This document shows, piece after piece, positions 20,881 to 27,732 of a stretch of 29,923 nt of DNA. The stretch is from a virus. A model generated the notes under the pieces. That model worked only from the letters and a program-made list of their open reading frames with translations. It made no database searches and was not told the origin of the DNA. Every line of letters begins with the position of its first letter. The stretch's first letter is position 1. The stretch spans positions 1 through 29,923 of the IMG/VR virus record IMGVR_UViG_3300048691_000025, one strand, 5' to 3'. Made by a program: the position numbers and the translations under genes.

Positions 20881-21120
20881 TTCTTCTATGTCATTCTCAT
20901 CTATAGATGGATTAGCAATTTCCGAGACATAGCATTCATAGTATTCCAGATCGGGTTCACTATCATAGTCGGTTGGGGTACTATCGTACTTGGTATACAA
21001 GACACCATCTTCATGAATCAACGTCTTTGGAAATTCCTTTGTGTCGATAGGAAAATCCGTTAGCATTACCAATAAGGTTTTGTTTTCCTTGACGTGCTTG
21101 AATGTTGGTTTGAATGTCAT
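20854..21120 (-). CDS. Acidic hypothetical protein (88 aa)
   Basis: AAGGAA precedes ATG 21120, and a strong promoter lies upstream. The C-terminal half is very acidic (D-E-N-D-I-E-E-S and similar); the N-terminal part has T-L-L-V-M-L-T-D-F-P-I-D. Small acidic early phage proteins often inhibit host enzymes, but nothing specific supports that here. The 3' end overlaps the convergent gene. Confidence 0.6.
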   Translation of the reverse strand: MTFKPTFKHVKENKTLLVMLTDFPIDTKEFPKTLIHEDGVLYTKYDSTPTDYDSEPDLEYYECYVSEIANPSIDENDIEESYVESWEV

Positions 21121-21147
21121 ATTTGATATTCCTTGTGGTTAGGACGA

Positions 21148-21153
21148 ATTGTA
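21148..21153 (-). promoter_or_regulatory. Promoter (TTGTAA, 17 nt, TACAAT)
   Basis: Minus-strand TTGTAA and TACAAT separated by 17 nt, followed by TCGTCCT. Spacer and flanks closely match the promoter at 20061. Confidence 0.75.
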
Positions 21154-21182
21154 CATGACTTTTTGCAGTCTTACAAGAATTA

Positions 21183-21614
21183 TTACAAATTTACTTTATG
21201 TTGCTCAACCACAACGCCACCATCTATAAGGTCTTCGACCCCCTGCATGTCCCTATAAGCATCACCATAGACAACCCGGCGAATGCCTACAGCAAGCATG
21301 TTGGCGGCACAATGACCACAGGGTGCCAAACTCACGTACAAAGTTGCTCCATCCAGCGATACGCCTTCTCTAGCAGCCTTATTGATACAGGCTTGTTCTG
21401 CATGGATGACATTCGGTTTAGTTACAAGAACTCCACCAATATCGTCTTCTAAAACATTACCCAAAGCCTTTGGTAAGCCATTTACACCGGGGATGATGAT
21501 GCCGTTGCTTGTCACAATGGCGGCACCAACCTTTGCACGAATGCCCCTAGAAAGGCTTGCATGTGCCATTGCACAAGCCATGTAGGTCTGGTCTAGTTCA
21601 AGCTGGGTTGCCAT
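21183..21614 (-). CDS. dCMP deaminase-like zinc enzyme
   Basis: 143 aa from ATG 21614. The zinc and catalytic motifs are H-A-E (H71, E73) and P-C-G-H-C (C99, C102), with the N-terminal helix Y-M-A-C-A-M-A-H-A-S-L-S-R. Such enzymes deaminate dCMP to dUMP, supplying thymidylate synthase. The ThyX gene is directly upstream, giving a two-step dCMP to dTMP pathway in one unit. It is shorter than T4 Cd (193 aa); cytidine deaminase of the same superfamily cannot be ruled out. A TTG start at 21623 is possible. Confidence 0.8.
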   Translation of the reverse strand: MATQLELDQTYMACAMAHASLSRGIRAKVGAAIVTSNGIIIPGVNGLPKALGNVLEDDIGGVLVTKPNVIHAEQACINKAAREGVSLDGATLYVSLAPCGHCAANMLAVGIRRVVYGDAYRDMQGVEDLIDGGVVVEQHKVNL

Positions 21615-21619
21615 ATTCT

Positions 21620-22561
21620 TCAATCAAACTTGCAGTGGTTTGGAATGAATTGGCGATACTGGAACCAGCCTCGCAAATTACCCGAGTAAGTAGCACCATC
21701 TCGTCGGATGTGGGTGACACCTTCGGGCCATGCCATGATGTTCATAAACTTTACATCGGGACTGATTGGGCTACCTTGGTGCTCGGTTGGACTTGCATGA
21801 ACCCGACTACCTTCCAACAACCTACCAAAGATTTCTTCGGCCTTTTCCATGTTAGTATTAGTGTTCCTGTAAGAAACTTGCGCACAGCAACTTGCCGATA
21901 ACTTCAATGCATCTTGTGCACCAATCATGGCACCAGTATCTGTGTAGTAGCTACGGATGCCGTATTCGTTGTATGCTGTATCCACATAAGGGACGTGCCA
22001 TTCGCCTTCTAGCAAAACTTCCGGGACACTTGTATCCATTGCGACTTGTATGCACTTAGCAAGTTCTCGAATCTCCGGCAATGCATCTTCGTGGTCGCGT
22101 AGCCATAGGAAGTTATTCCAGTCGGTTGCTGTAACAACAACCTTCATCATCTGGAATGGTTCTAGTGGCCTAGAGGCCCACTGCTTGTGACCACCAATCA
22201 CATCCAAAGCTGCGCAGGTTTCTACGGCATCTTTGATAGCCAGTCGCCACTCGCCAACAGCATCGGTCAATTGGTCACCAGACAATTCTTCTTTAGCCTG
22301 CATGCCAGATTGTTTCTTACCCCAATGCACCGGGATTGCCGGAAAATCTTTTACTTGTTGAATAGCTTTGTTCAAAGGCACTGCACGAGAACTTGAAGAA
22401 TTTTTAGATAGGGCGCGATGGGTTAGCAGTTCGGCGTGTGCATAGCGATGATACACCAATTCTAATGTAGTAAGTCGGATTCCTGCTTCTGTAATGCTAT
22501 CAGCAATCACCGTACAAGAAATCCCATTAGGGCCATCAATTTTAGTTTTTTCTTTGGTCAT
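21620..22561 (-). CDS. thyX: Flavin-dependent thymidylate synthase ThyX
   Basis: 313 aa. The ThyX signature R-H-R-x-x-S-x-N-x-x-S-x-R appears as T-H-R-A-L-S-K-N-S-S-S-S-R (residues 47-59), preceded by R-Y-A-H-A-E-L. Later W-G-K-K-Q-S-G-M-Q-A, R-P-L-E-P-F, D-W-N-N-F, L-R-D-H-E-D-A and E-G-E-W-H-V-P-Y-V fit the family. The enzyme makes dTMP from dUMP using FAD and methylene-tetrahydrofolate, unlike the ThyA-type enzyme of T4. The first signature Arg is Thr here. The start overlaps the Lar-like gene (ATGA). Confidence 0.9.
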   Translation of the reverse strand: MTKEKTKIDGPNGISCTVIADSITEAGIRLTTLELVYHRYAHAELLTHRALSKNSSSSRAVPLNKAIQQVKDFPAIPVHWGKKQSGMQAKEELSGDQLTDAVGEWRLAIKDAVETCAALDVIGGHKQWASRPLEPFQMMKVVVTATDWNNFLWLRDHEDALPEIRELAKCIQVAMDTSVPEVLLEGEWHVPYVDTAYNEYGIRSYYTDTGAMIGAQDALKLSASCCAQVSYRNTNTNMEKAEEIFGRLLEGSRVHASPTEHQGSPISPDVKFMNIMAWPEGVTHIRRDGATYSGNLRGWFQYRQFIPNHCKFD

Positions 22562-22809
22562 ATTCTATTGTTCCATTTCATAATAGCTTCGTTTTTTGTG
22601 TCGCCCGACATTTCCGCACCACAACCACCAGAGGTAGTAGGGCAGTGCATACTGTAGCACCATTGCTCTTTCGGTACTTCTCTAAACGGATGATAAGACC
22701 TACCATATGGCTTATCTATCCAACCAACCCCATTTGGGTAAATCGTATCCCCATTATCTAGGTCAACATCTTTGCCACAAAAGGGACAAGGCTTCATAAC
22801 AATATTCAT
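22558..22809 (-). CDS. Lar-like zinc-ribbon protein
   Basis: 83 aa from ATG 22809, which overlaps the previous stop. K-P-C-P-F-C-G at the start, C56 and C63 with C-G-A-E, and the ending T-K-N-E-A-I-M-K-W-N-N-R match the Lar (restriction alleviation) family layout: C-P-F-C-G, C-x-x-C-G-A, E-A-I-x-x-W-N-R. Rac-prophage Lar moderates type I restriction-modification. Many phages encode members whose activity is untested. The insert between the cysteine pairs is longer than usual. Confidence 0.7.
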   Translation of the reverse strand: MNIVMKPCPFCGKDVDLDNGDTIYPNGVGWIDKPYGRSYHPFREVPKEQWCYSMHCPTTSGGCGAEMSGDTKNEAIMKWNNRI

Positions 22810-23060
22810 TTTGCAAAAACCACATGCTTCTTGATAAACCACTTTGAAATTACGGGATTCTCGTTGGTATCTTCATCAATGCAAATGTCTGCCACAGTTT
22901 TGCGAATGTTTCCAAAACGAATACTATCCCAACCACAGTCAATCTCGTGCTTCAGACCATGAGACAGCGCCCACTCATTCTTAGTCAGTCGGTATGTGAA
23001 ATTCTTACCATAATCGCATTCGTAGAACTCACCGACATTTTCTTGGTTGTAACGGTACAT
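22806..23060 (-). CDS. Hypothetical protein (84 aa)
   Basis: AGGAG before ATG 23060 and a promoter upstream. Soluble, with E-I-D-C-G-W-D-S-I-R-F-G-N-I-R near the middle and two other cysteines. Its last codons overlap the Lar-like gene. Function unknown. Confidence 0.65.
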   Translation of the reverse strand: MYRYNQENVGEFYECDYGKNFTYRLTKNEWALSHGLKHEIDCGWDSIRFGNIRKTVADICIDEDTNENPVISKWFIKKHVVFAK

Positions 23061-23091
23061 AGAAACGCTCCTGTTGAATTAAGATGTTTCA

Positions 23092-23097
23092 ATTATA
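23092..23097 (-). promoter_or_regulatory. Promoter -10 box (TATAAT)
   Basis: TATAATTG on the minus strand, 32 nt before ATG 23060, leading the unit that runs through thyX. Confidence 0.6.
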
Positions 23098-23102
23098 ACG
23101 TA

Positions 23103-23369
23103 CTAATAATCCAGAATCCAAGAATCTTCCAAAGAAAGTTCTACTGTTTCAGTTCCAGATAATAAGAGTCGCCATTTTTGTGCTGTGTCTTTGGCCCGAT
23201 TTAACATTGCGTAATCGAACCAACCCCATCGCTCGTACTGGCTTCTAGAACGCACGAGAACCGCGATTGCGTCAATTTCTATCGACCGCTGGTACTCAGC
23301 TACCTTCTTGGCTTCGTAACGCTCTACGCACGCTAGAATACGTCGAGATGAATGTGTTGTGTGAGTCAT
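23103..23369 (-). CDS. Hypothetical protein (88 aa)
   Basis: ATG 23369 overlaps the previous stop (TATGA) with GAGG upstream. Basic, mostly helical N-terminal half (A-C-V-E-R-Y-E-A-K-K-V-A-E-Y-Q-R) and an acidic C-terminus. No family recognised. Confidence 0.65.
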   Translation of the reverse strand: MTHTTHSSRRILACVERYEAKKVAEYQRSIEIDAIAVLVRSRSQYERWGWFDYAMLNRAKDTAQKWRLLLSGTETVELSLEDSWILDY

Positions 23370-24367
23370 AGAACCTCGTCAAATTGTTTAGCATTCTTCA
23401 TAACGATATCTGCAATCTTAGCATCATCTAGTAAAGGGATAGAATGTGGTTGTAATAGGAACTCATTCTTTTTAAGGTACTGCATAAATTGACCTAAACC
23501 CTTGCCGGTATATCCCGTTAGCTTAGAAACAATGTCACCATTGAATCGAGTCTTGATGTAACGGGTTGCCGCAAGGTCTTTGGTGACACTTTGATACTTC
23601 TCCAAAGCAACGAACCCAAAATAGTCAAAGATATGCTGAAGGTGGACCGTTTTATCTTTAGACTTTACATAAGGGTTGATGACTGGGTTTGCTTCGTTGT
23701 ATGCAAGAAATTCGCGGTATGTTGTGCGTTTCTTGTCGCGCATCTTTGCAATGGTGTTAAGGTTCTCTAGTTTATAAGACTCTGGACTAAAATACTTTGA
23801 GGTACGGACAAACTCAAAAATGTCTTCAAGTGTATCAAAGCCAGCATCAAACCTATCGGCATCAAGCCCCAAAAACTCTAATGTGGTTCTATGGCGTAGC
23901 GTCAACACAACTTCACCAACGATATTATCACCATCGCGGATTGGCATAGTTAGGCCACGATGACCGTGCTTCAACCCTAGCTGGTGCGCAAGTTTCCCTA
24001 TAATGTTGCCCAAATCGTTGTACGAAAAATAGCTCAATGCATAGTCGAACTCACTTTTGTTGACATGAATAATGTCTACTTGTAGTTCATCGTACTCAAA
24101 TGAAATTACAGAACTATTCCTAGAGATTTCTTTTGACTCTGGGAATATTTTCCTTACAGCATCAGTCGAAAATGGTTTGTTGTCATAGGTAGAATATAGA
24201 ATGTCGGCATCTCCAAATGATGCCTTACTTCTATATGATTCTATCAACTGACTGCGCAATATGCCATTTGCATATTGCATATGGTTAATTACTTGACCAA
24301 TCTTGTCGAAGTATTCGGAGGCATTATGTCGGCGAGTTAGGCCTTCGGTTAGTGCGTTTCCTCCCAT
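23366..24367 (-). CDS. Nucleotidyltransferase-fold protein (333 aa)
   Basis: ATG 24367 overlaps the previous stop (TGATG). Residues 47-57 read S-K-A-S-F-G-D-A-D-I-L and 93-102 D-E-L-Q-V-D-I-I-H-V, giving D53, D55 and D98: the acidic triad of polymerase beta-type nucleotidyltransferases. The N-terminal M-G-G-N-A-L and the mid-region K-L-A-H-Q-L-G-L-K-H-G-H-R-G-L are typical of a phage family related to tRNA nucleotidyltransferases. The C-terminal 150 residues are helical. Substrate unknown; one more nucleotidyltransferase lies at 3212. Confidence 0.75.
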   Translation of the reverse strand: MGGNALTEGLTRRHNASEYFDKIGQVINHMQYANGILRSQLIESYRSKASFGDADILYSTYDNKPFSTDAVRKIFPESKEISRNSSVISFEYDELQVDIIHVNKSEFDYALSYFSYNDLGNIIGKLAHQLGLKHGHRGLTMPIRDGDNIVGEVVLTLRHRTTLEFLGLDADRFDAGFDTLEDIFEFVRTSKYFSPESYKLENLNTIAKMRDKKRTTYREFLAYNEANPVINPYVKSKDKTVHLQHIFDYFGFVALEKYQSVTKDLAATRYIKTRFNGDIVSKLTGYTGKGLGQFMQYLKKNEFLLQPHSIPLLDDAKIADIVMKNAKQFDEVL

Positions 24368-24558
24368 CACACTACCCCAACTTTATGTGTGCAGGTTGGG
24401 CACTCGATAAATTTGAAATTGTCGGTTCCGCCAGTGTAGTCATAATGGATTTCTTGTTTAATATCTTTTGGAACGTACTCAAGAGTTGACCCACAGTTAC
24501 GACAAACTACTTCTTTTACAACTGAGTGGTGCGGAACTGTAGAAATTACTTTTACCAT
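24367..24558 (-). CDS. Small zinc-ribbon protein (63 aa)
   Basis: Two C-x-x-C pairs, C-R-N-C (19 and 22) and C-P-T-C (53 and 56), make a zinc ribbon. A GAGAAG site precedes ATG 24558. The stop overlaps the next start, so it is translated with the nucleotidyltransferase. It may bind nucleic acid or protein; no specific role known. Confidence 0.7.
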   Translation of the reverse strand: MVKVISTVPHHSVVKEVVCRNCGSTLEYVPKDIKQEIHYDYTGGTDNFKFIECPTCTHKVGVV

Positions 24559-24560
24559 AA

Positions 24561-24809
24561 TTACTTCTCGATGCTCAGGGTTGAAGAATAATGACCAAGA
24601 TCAACAGCATAGTCGTGCATCATACGCTTTTTCACAAGTTCGGTAGGGATGAATCCAAACCTGTCGGCGGTCCCTTCCGGGAACCAGATTGTCCAGTTGT
24701 CATTCTCGTTGAAGTAGCCCTTTGTAACTGTTACTTTGGTGCGACCATCTTTCAACTTCACAAACTCTGCGCGAGATTTATCAATTTTAATAATTTTGCG
24801 ATTTTTCAT
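24561..24809 (-). CDS. Hypothetical protein (82 aa)
   Basis: ATG 24809 follows an AGGAG site. The basic start K-N-R-K-I-I-K-I-D-K, and the sequence T-I-W-F-P-E-G-T-A-D-R-F-G-F-I-P, suggest a small beta-rich protein. No family recognised. Its leader and promoter are almost the same as those of the gene at 10241. Confidence 0.65.
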   Translation of the reverse strand: MKNRKIIKIDKSRAEFVKLKDGRTKVTVTKGYFNENDNWTIWFPEGTADRFGFIPTELVKKRMMHDYAVDLGHYSSTLSIEK

Positions 24810-24835
24810 AAAGGCTCCTAAAGTTCAATAGACGA

Positions 24836-24841
24836 ATTGTA
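24836..24841 (-). promoter_or_regulatory. Promoter -10 box (TACAAT), TCGT family
   Basis: TACAATTCGTCTATTGAAC on the minus strand in the 38-nt gap just downstream of the polymerase N-part stop. Confidence 0.7.
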
Positions 24842-24847
24842 CCACAA

Positions 24848-26296
24848 TTATCCACGGCGCTTGATAATTTCAGCCTCAATCAATTCCAGTTCTCGCTTAT
24901 ATTCCAACTTCTTTTTCTTCGCCGCCTTGCGCTTGTCAAAAATTCTTTCTGCAAGGATTGGAATGAACCCAGCAACTTTCCGACTACACAAAACCCCATT
25001 GCCAGATAAGGTTGCATCATGGCTTTCTGCAAATTCTTTCGCAGCGGCCCATTTTTCCGTTCGGTCAATTATATCACTGGGTCGGATAGAGGGCCACAAA
25101 TCCTTGCGCAAAACCGTTTCTGGGGAGATGTTGTTCTGAATAATGATAGATGGGTATAGCGACTCCAAATCGAAGCTGACTAACCACTCATAGAAGCCCC
25201 TAATCGGGTCTTTGACGAACGCACCTTCATACCCCTCACCTACCCCACCAGCCTTCGTAAAAGGGACGCATACGCCCAATTCTAGCAGGTAGTTGTGAAT
25301 CATCACATCCCATACTCGCACATTGCTCAAAGTGTCTTCGTAGTTCACCTTGGCAATGTATGCAACCGACATAACCATGTCAATAAAGTTTAGCTTGTCA
25401 TTAAGGTTCTTTACAAGCCTTACATCATGAATGTTGTACTCTACAAATTTTGCAGGGTGGTTTGTGTATTGCTCATAGAAACTTCCGGGAATTTCGATTT
25501 TCTTGTCCTTTAGCTCAACTTCGGCAATGAAGTCCAGCTTGTAACTTTCCCGAGTAATTAGTCGAAACTTTTTGTACAAGACCATCATATCAAGGTTCTG
25601 TACCCCGGCAATGTTTACCGAATGCTGCACCCTTCCAGTGTCATCGGTTTCTATGTTGAACTTCACCAAGCCAAATGGAGACAATCGCTTCATATCATCT
25701 TTACCTAAGACGACTTCGACCCGCTTGGCAATATACGGCATATCATAGCCTTGGCAATTCCACCCAGACACCCAATCTGGTCGAATCATAGACCAGTGCT
25801 GTACAAACTTTGCAAGCAACTCGGCCTCTGAATTGAATCGAACAATCCTTGCCGATGGGATTTCAATGCCTGTAATGTCTAGGGTTGTGTAGCAGAAGTA
25901 GGTGCCATTGAAAAACAACGTGACGCAATTGATTGGCGTATCTGCTGTTTCGATGTTTGGGAAAGCGTCCGTAACGGCATTCTCAATGTCTATGTAAACG
26001 CCTTTAATCTTTTTCAAATCATAGTCGTTACCATAGGTGTCATTGATAAGGGCGTATGAGAACCTATCAAAGCCATAGCAACCATTACCAAAAGACTTTG
26101 CAAAATCCCGTGCAGATTTTGTGTCGTTGAATTTGATGGGCTTTAGAACTTCTCCGTGGATGGTCTTGAAGTCTCCACGACCAGAAACGTATAGGGTTGG
26201 CTCTAGTGGGATTTCGCGGTAAAAGTCTTTGCCGTTATCATGCTCTACTACAAGAGCCTTGGTGCCGTACTGGGTGAATGATTTAAAAAATTTCAT
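24848..26296 (-). CDS. 43: DNA polymerase N-terminal part (gp43A)
   Basis: 482 aa from ATG 26296 (AGGAT upstream; the longer frame to 26335 lacks a site). It has the T4-type family B N-terminal domain, then exonuclease motifs I (Y-I-D-I-E-N, D103/E105), II (W-N-C-Q-G-Y-D, N180/D185) and III (Y-N-I-H-D, Y287/D291), and polymerase motif A (S-F-D-L-E-S-L-Y-P-S, D376). It ends after basic helices at A-E-I-I-K-R-R-G, in the fingers region. Motifs B and C are missing and are encoded at 14871-16202. T4 gp43 is one 898-residue chain; both parts here total 841. Alone it could proofread but not polymerise. Confidence 0.93.
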   Translation of the reverse strand: MKFFKSFTQYGTKALVVEHDNGKDFYREIPLEPTLYVSGRGDFKTIHGEVLKPIKFNDTKSARDFAKSFGNGCYGFDRFSYALINDTYGNDYDLKKIKGVYIDIENAVTDAFPNIETADTPINCVTLFFNGTYFCYTTLDITGIEIPSARIVRFNSEAELLAKFVQHWSMIRPDWVSGWNCQGYDMPYIAKRVEVVLGKDDMKRLSPFGLVKFNIETDDTGRVQHSVNIAGVQNLDMMVLYKKFRLITRESYKLDFIAEVELKDKKIEIPGSFYEQYTNHPAKFVEYNIHDVRLVKNLNDKLNFIDMVMSVAYIAKVNYEDTLSNVRVWDVMIHNYLLELGVCVPFTKAGGVGEGYEGAFVKDPIRGFYEWLVSFDLESLYPSIIIQNNISPETVLRKDLWPSIRPSDIIDRTEKWAAAKEFAESHDATLSGNGVLCSRKVAGFIPILAERIFDKRKAAKKKKLEYKRELELIEAEIIKRRG

Positions 26297-26300
26297 GGTT

Positions 26301-26317
26301 ATCCTAATCCGAATTAG
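26301..26317 (-). promoter_or_regulatory. Hairpin at the polymerase N-part ribosome-binding site
   Basis: CTAAT and ATTAG flank the loop TCGG on the minus strand (stem 26313-26317 with 26304-26308); the second arm overlaps the AGGAT site before ATG 26296. T4 gp43 represses its own translation through a similar leader hairpin, so this may be an operator. Inferred. Confidence 0.5.
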
Positions 26318-26323
26318 ACTAGG

Positions 26324-26329
26324 ATTATA
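26324..26329 (-). promoter_or_regulatory. Promoter -10 box (TATAAT) for polymerase N-part
   Basis: TATAAT on the minus strand, 27 nt before ATG 26296, in the short gap after the upstream gene. No clear -35. Confidence 0.6.
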
Positions 26330-26340
26330 CCACAAAAGTT

Positions 26341-27051
26341 TTATAAAGGAATTCCGGCTTGATTGAAGTGGTTTGCTACAGCCTTAACGTCATTGCTGTG
26401 TGCAATGGCGCGACCATACTGAATCTTGAAACTTGGGGCGACTGCTTTAATGTCATCCCGGTTCTTGATTGCATGGAACATTTGGGCATTCGACAGAAGT
26501 TCGGAACTATGTTCGCCTTCTTTGTTTGGAGAACTATTCTCAAACGTTTGTTTGTGCTGGGCAGTTTGTGGTGCCAACTTTGGGATGTGTTCCGAGGTGA
26601 CATGGCCTAGGTACTTTGGTTCTACATCCTTACCCAATACAACTGCCATTTGGTCTGTATGGTAGCCTTCATAGCCGTGGTTCAATACGGCGCTCTCAAA
26701 GGCGTTTAGACGGTCTGCTCCGGCATCTACAAGGGTTTGTCTAGTCTTGTTGATAGACTTTGTATTGTGGTCGCCCTTCATTGCATCATACATCTTGGAT
26801 GACCTGTATTCATAGGCGTGGTTACCTAGACCAGCCTCTTTGTATGGCAACCCACTAGCAGGTTTTGGGTAGAAGTAAACCCGCTTCTTGATGCGCTGGT
26901 CATTGGATAGTGCAACCCGGTCTGCTTCCTTACCCTTGATACCACGACCATAGAATGCCCCTGCAAGCACCCCTAGGTTCGGCTTCGTGGAGTAATGCAC
27001 CCCAACGAATTCTTGGGTAGATTCTAGCAAAAATTCTGTAAGGGTTTTCAC
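26341..27051 (-). CDS. Probable virion cargo protein with ADP-ribosyltransferase-like domain
   Basis: 236 aa, probably from GTG 27051 (an upstream in-frame stop excludes longer forms). The first 11 residues, M-K-T-L-T-E-F-L-L-E-S, look like T4 internal-protein leaders (M-K-T-x-x-E-F), with an (L/I)-x-E cleavage pattern at L-L-E. After it comes V-G-V-H-Y-S-T-K-P, Y-G-R-G-I-K-G-K-E-A-D-R and R-V-Y-F-Y-P, then A-V-L-N-H-G-Y-E-G-Y-H. I recognise this from domains in phage polyvalent and head-associated proteins, sometimes thought ADP-ribosyltransferase-like; this is from memory. If right, it could be injected with the DNA to modify host proteins. Confidence 0.6.
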   Translation of the reverse strand: MKTLTEFLLESTQEFVGVHYSTKPNLGVLAGAFYGRGIKGKEADRVALSNDQRIKKRVYFYPKPASGLPYKEAGLGNHAYEYRSSKMYDAMKGDHNTKSINKTRQTLVDAGADRLNAFESAVLNHGYEGYHTDQMAVVLGKDVEPKYLGHVTSEHIPKLAPQTAQHKQTFENSSPNKEGEHSSELLSNAQMFHAIKNRDDIKAVAPSFKIQYGRAIAHSNDVKAVANHFNQAGIPL

Positions 27052-27054
27052 ATT

Positions 27055-27732
27055 TCATTCGTCGTTTAGTTTTTTATAGTCTGATAAATTATCTTGAGTC
27101 AAATATTTTCGGTTCAACGCCCGTGTGCGGTGTAATTCCTGCTCTCCGTGTGGGGTAATTGTATCAATATCACCTCGGTTCGTTTTGTATGTCAATCGGT
27201 TAATATTACCAGTCTTGTCTATATAAGTGCTCTTGTGCATAAAATTCACAGCATCTTTTGCTTGGTCTTCTATGGTATCCCCAGATGCGCCTTCAATTTT
27301 TAGTTTACCACCATCCGACGACATTGCGCCGAGAATATGACCAACTTTAGGATGAATGTTATCTTCTAATGACCTCGCAACTTCAACTCCGTGGTTTGCA
27401 TCTTCGTCAGATACTCCGGTTTTTGATTTCAATATAGAAGCTAATTCTGGCTTTGATTTATTTTCGTAATCTTTGGCATGAATTGCTACGCTGTCGATGA
27501 GTTTTGAATTGTGGATTTCGTTGTGAACATGAACACCCAACCCACCTAGACCTAGTGCGGCGGCTGCACCAAACCCAACAGCAGTGGCGGCTAATGGAAG
27601 GTCATCGCGAACGTGATCTTTATATGCAGATTTTAATTTATCTACTACTCCTTCAGACAATTCCTCTTGGACAATATCAATATACGATTGTTTAAATGAT
27701 TCTGATATCACATTATACTCCTTGTTAAACAT
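27055..27732 (-). CDS. Probable virion cargo/internal membrane protein
   Basis: 225 aa from ATG 27732; GTG 27711 is an equally good start, with AAGGAG at ideal spacing. The N-terminus Y-I-D-I-V-Q-E-E-L-S-E-G-V-V parallels the transglycosylase leader at 10305 and has L-S-E-G as a possible prohead-protease site. A Gly/Ala-rich hydrophobic segment follows (L-A-A-T-A-V-G-F-G-A-A-A-A-L-G-L-G-G, about 47-66), then a polar body with N-H-G-V-E-V-A-R-S-L-E. No enzyme domain recognised. It lies between gp15 and the ART-like gene, behind a 22-bp repeat array that repeats its ribosome-binding site. Confidence 0.6.
   Translation of the reverse strand: MFNKEYNVISESFKQSYIDIVQEELSEGVVDKLKSAYKDHVRDDLPLAATAVGFGAAAALGLGGLGVHVHNEIHNSKLIDSVAIHAKDYENKSKPELASILKSKTGVSDEDANHGVEVARSLEDNIHPKVGHILGAMSSDGGKLKIEGASGDTIEDQAKDAVNFMHKSTYIDKTGNINRLTYKTNRGDIDTITPHGEQELHRTRALNRKYLTQDNLSDYKKLNDE

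Noticed and set aside
26297-26335. 13-residue extension of the polymerase N-part
   Set aside because: Its start would precede the promoter -10 box, and M-K-F-F after AGGAT fits the family start.
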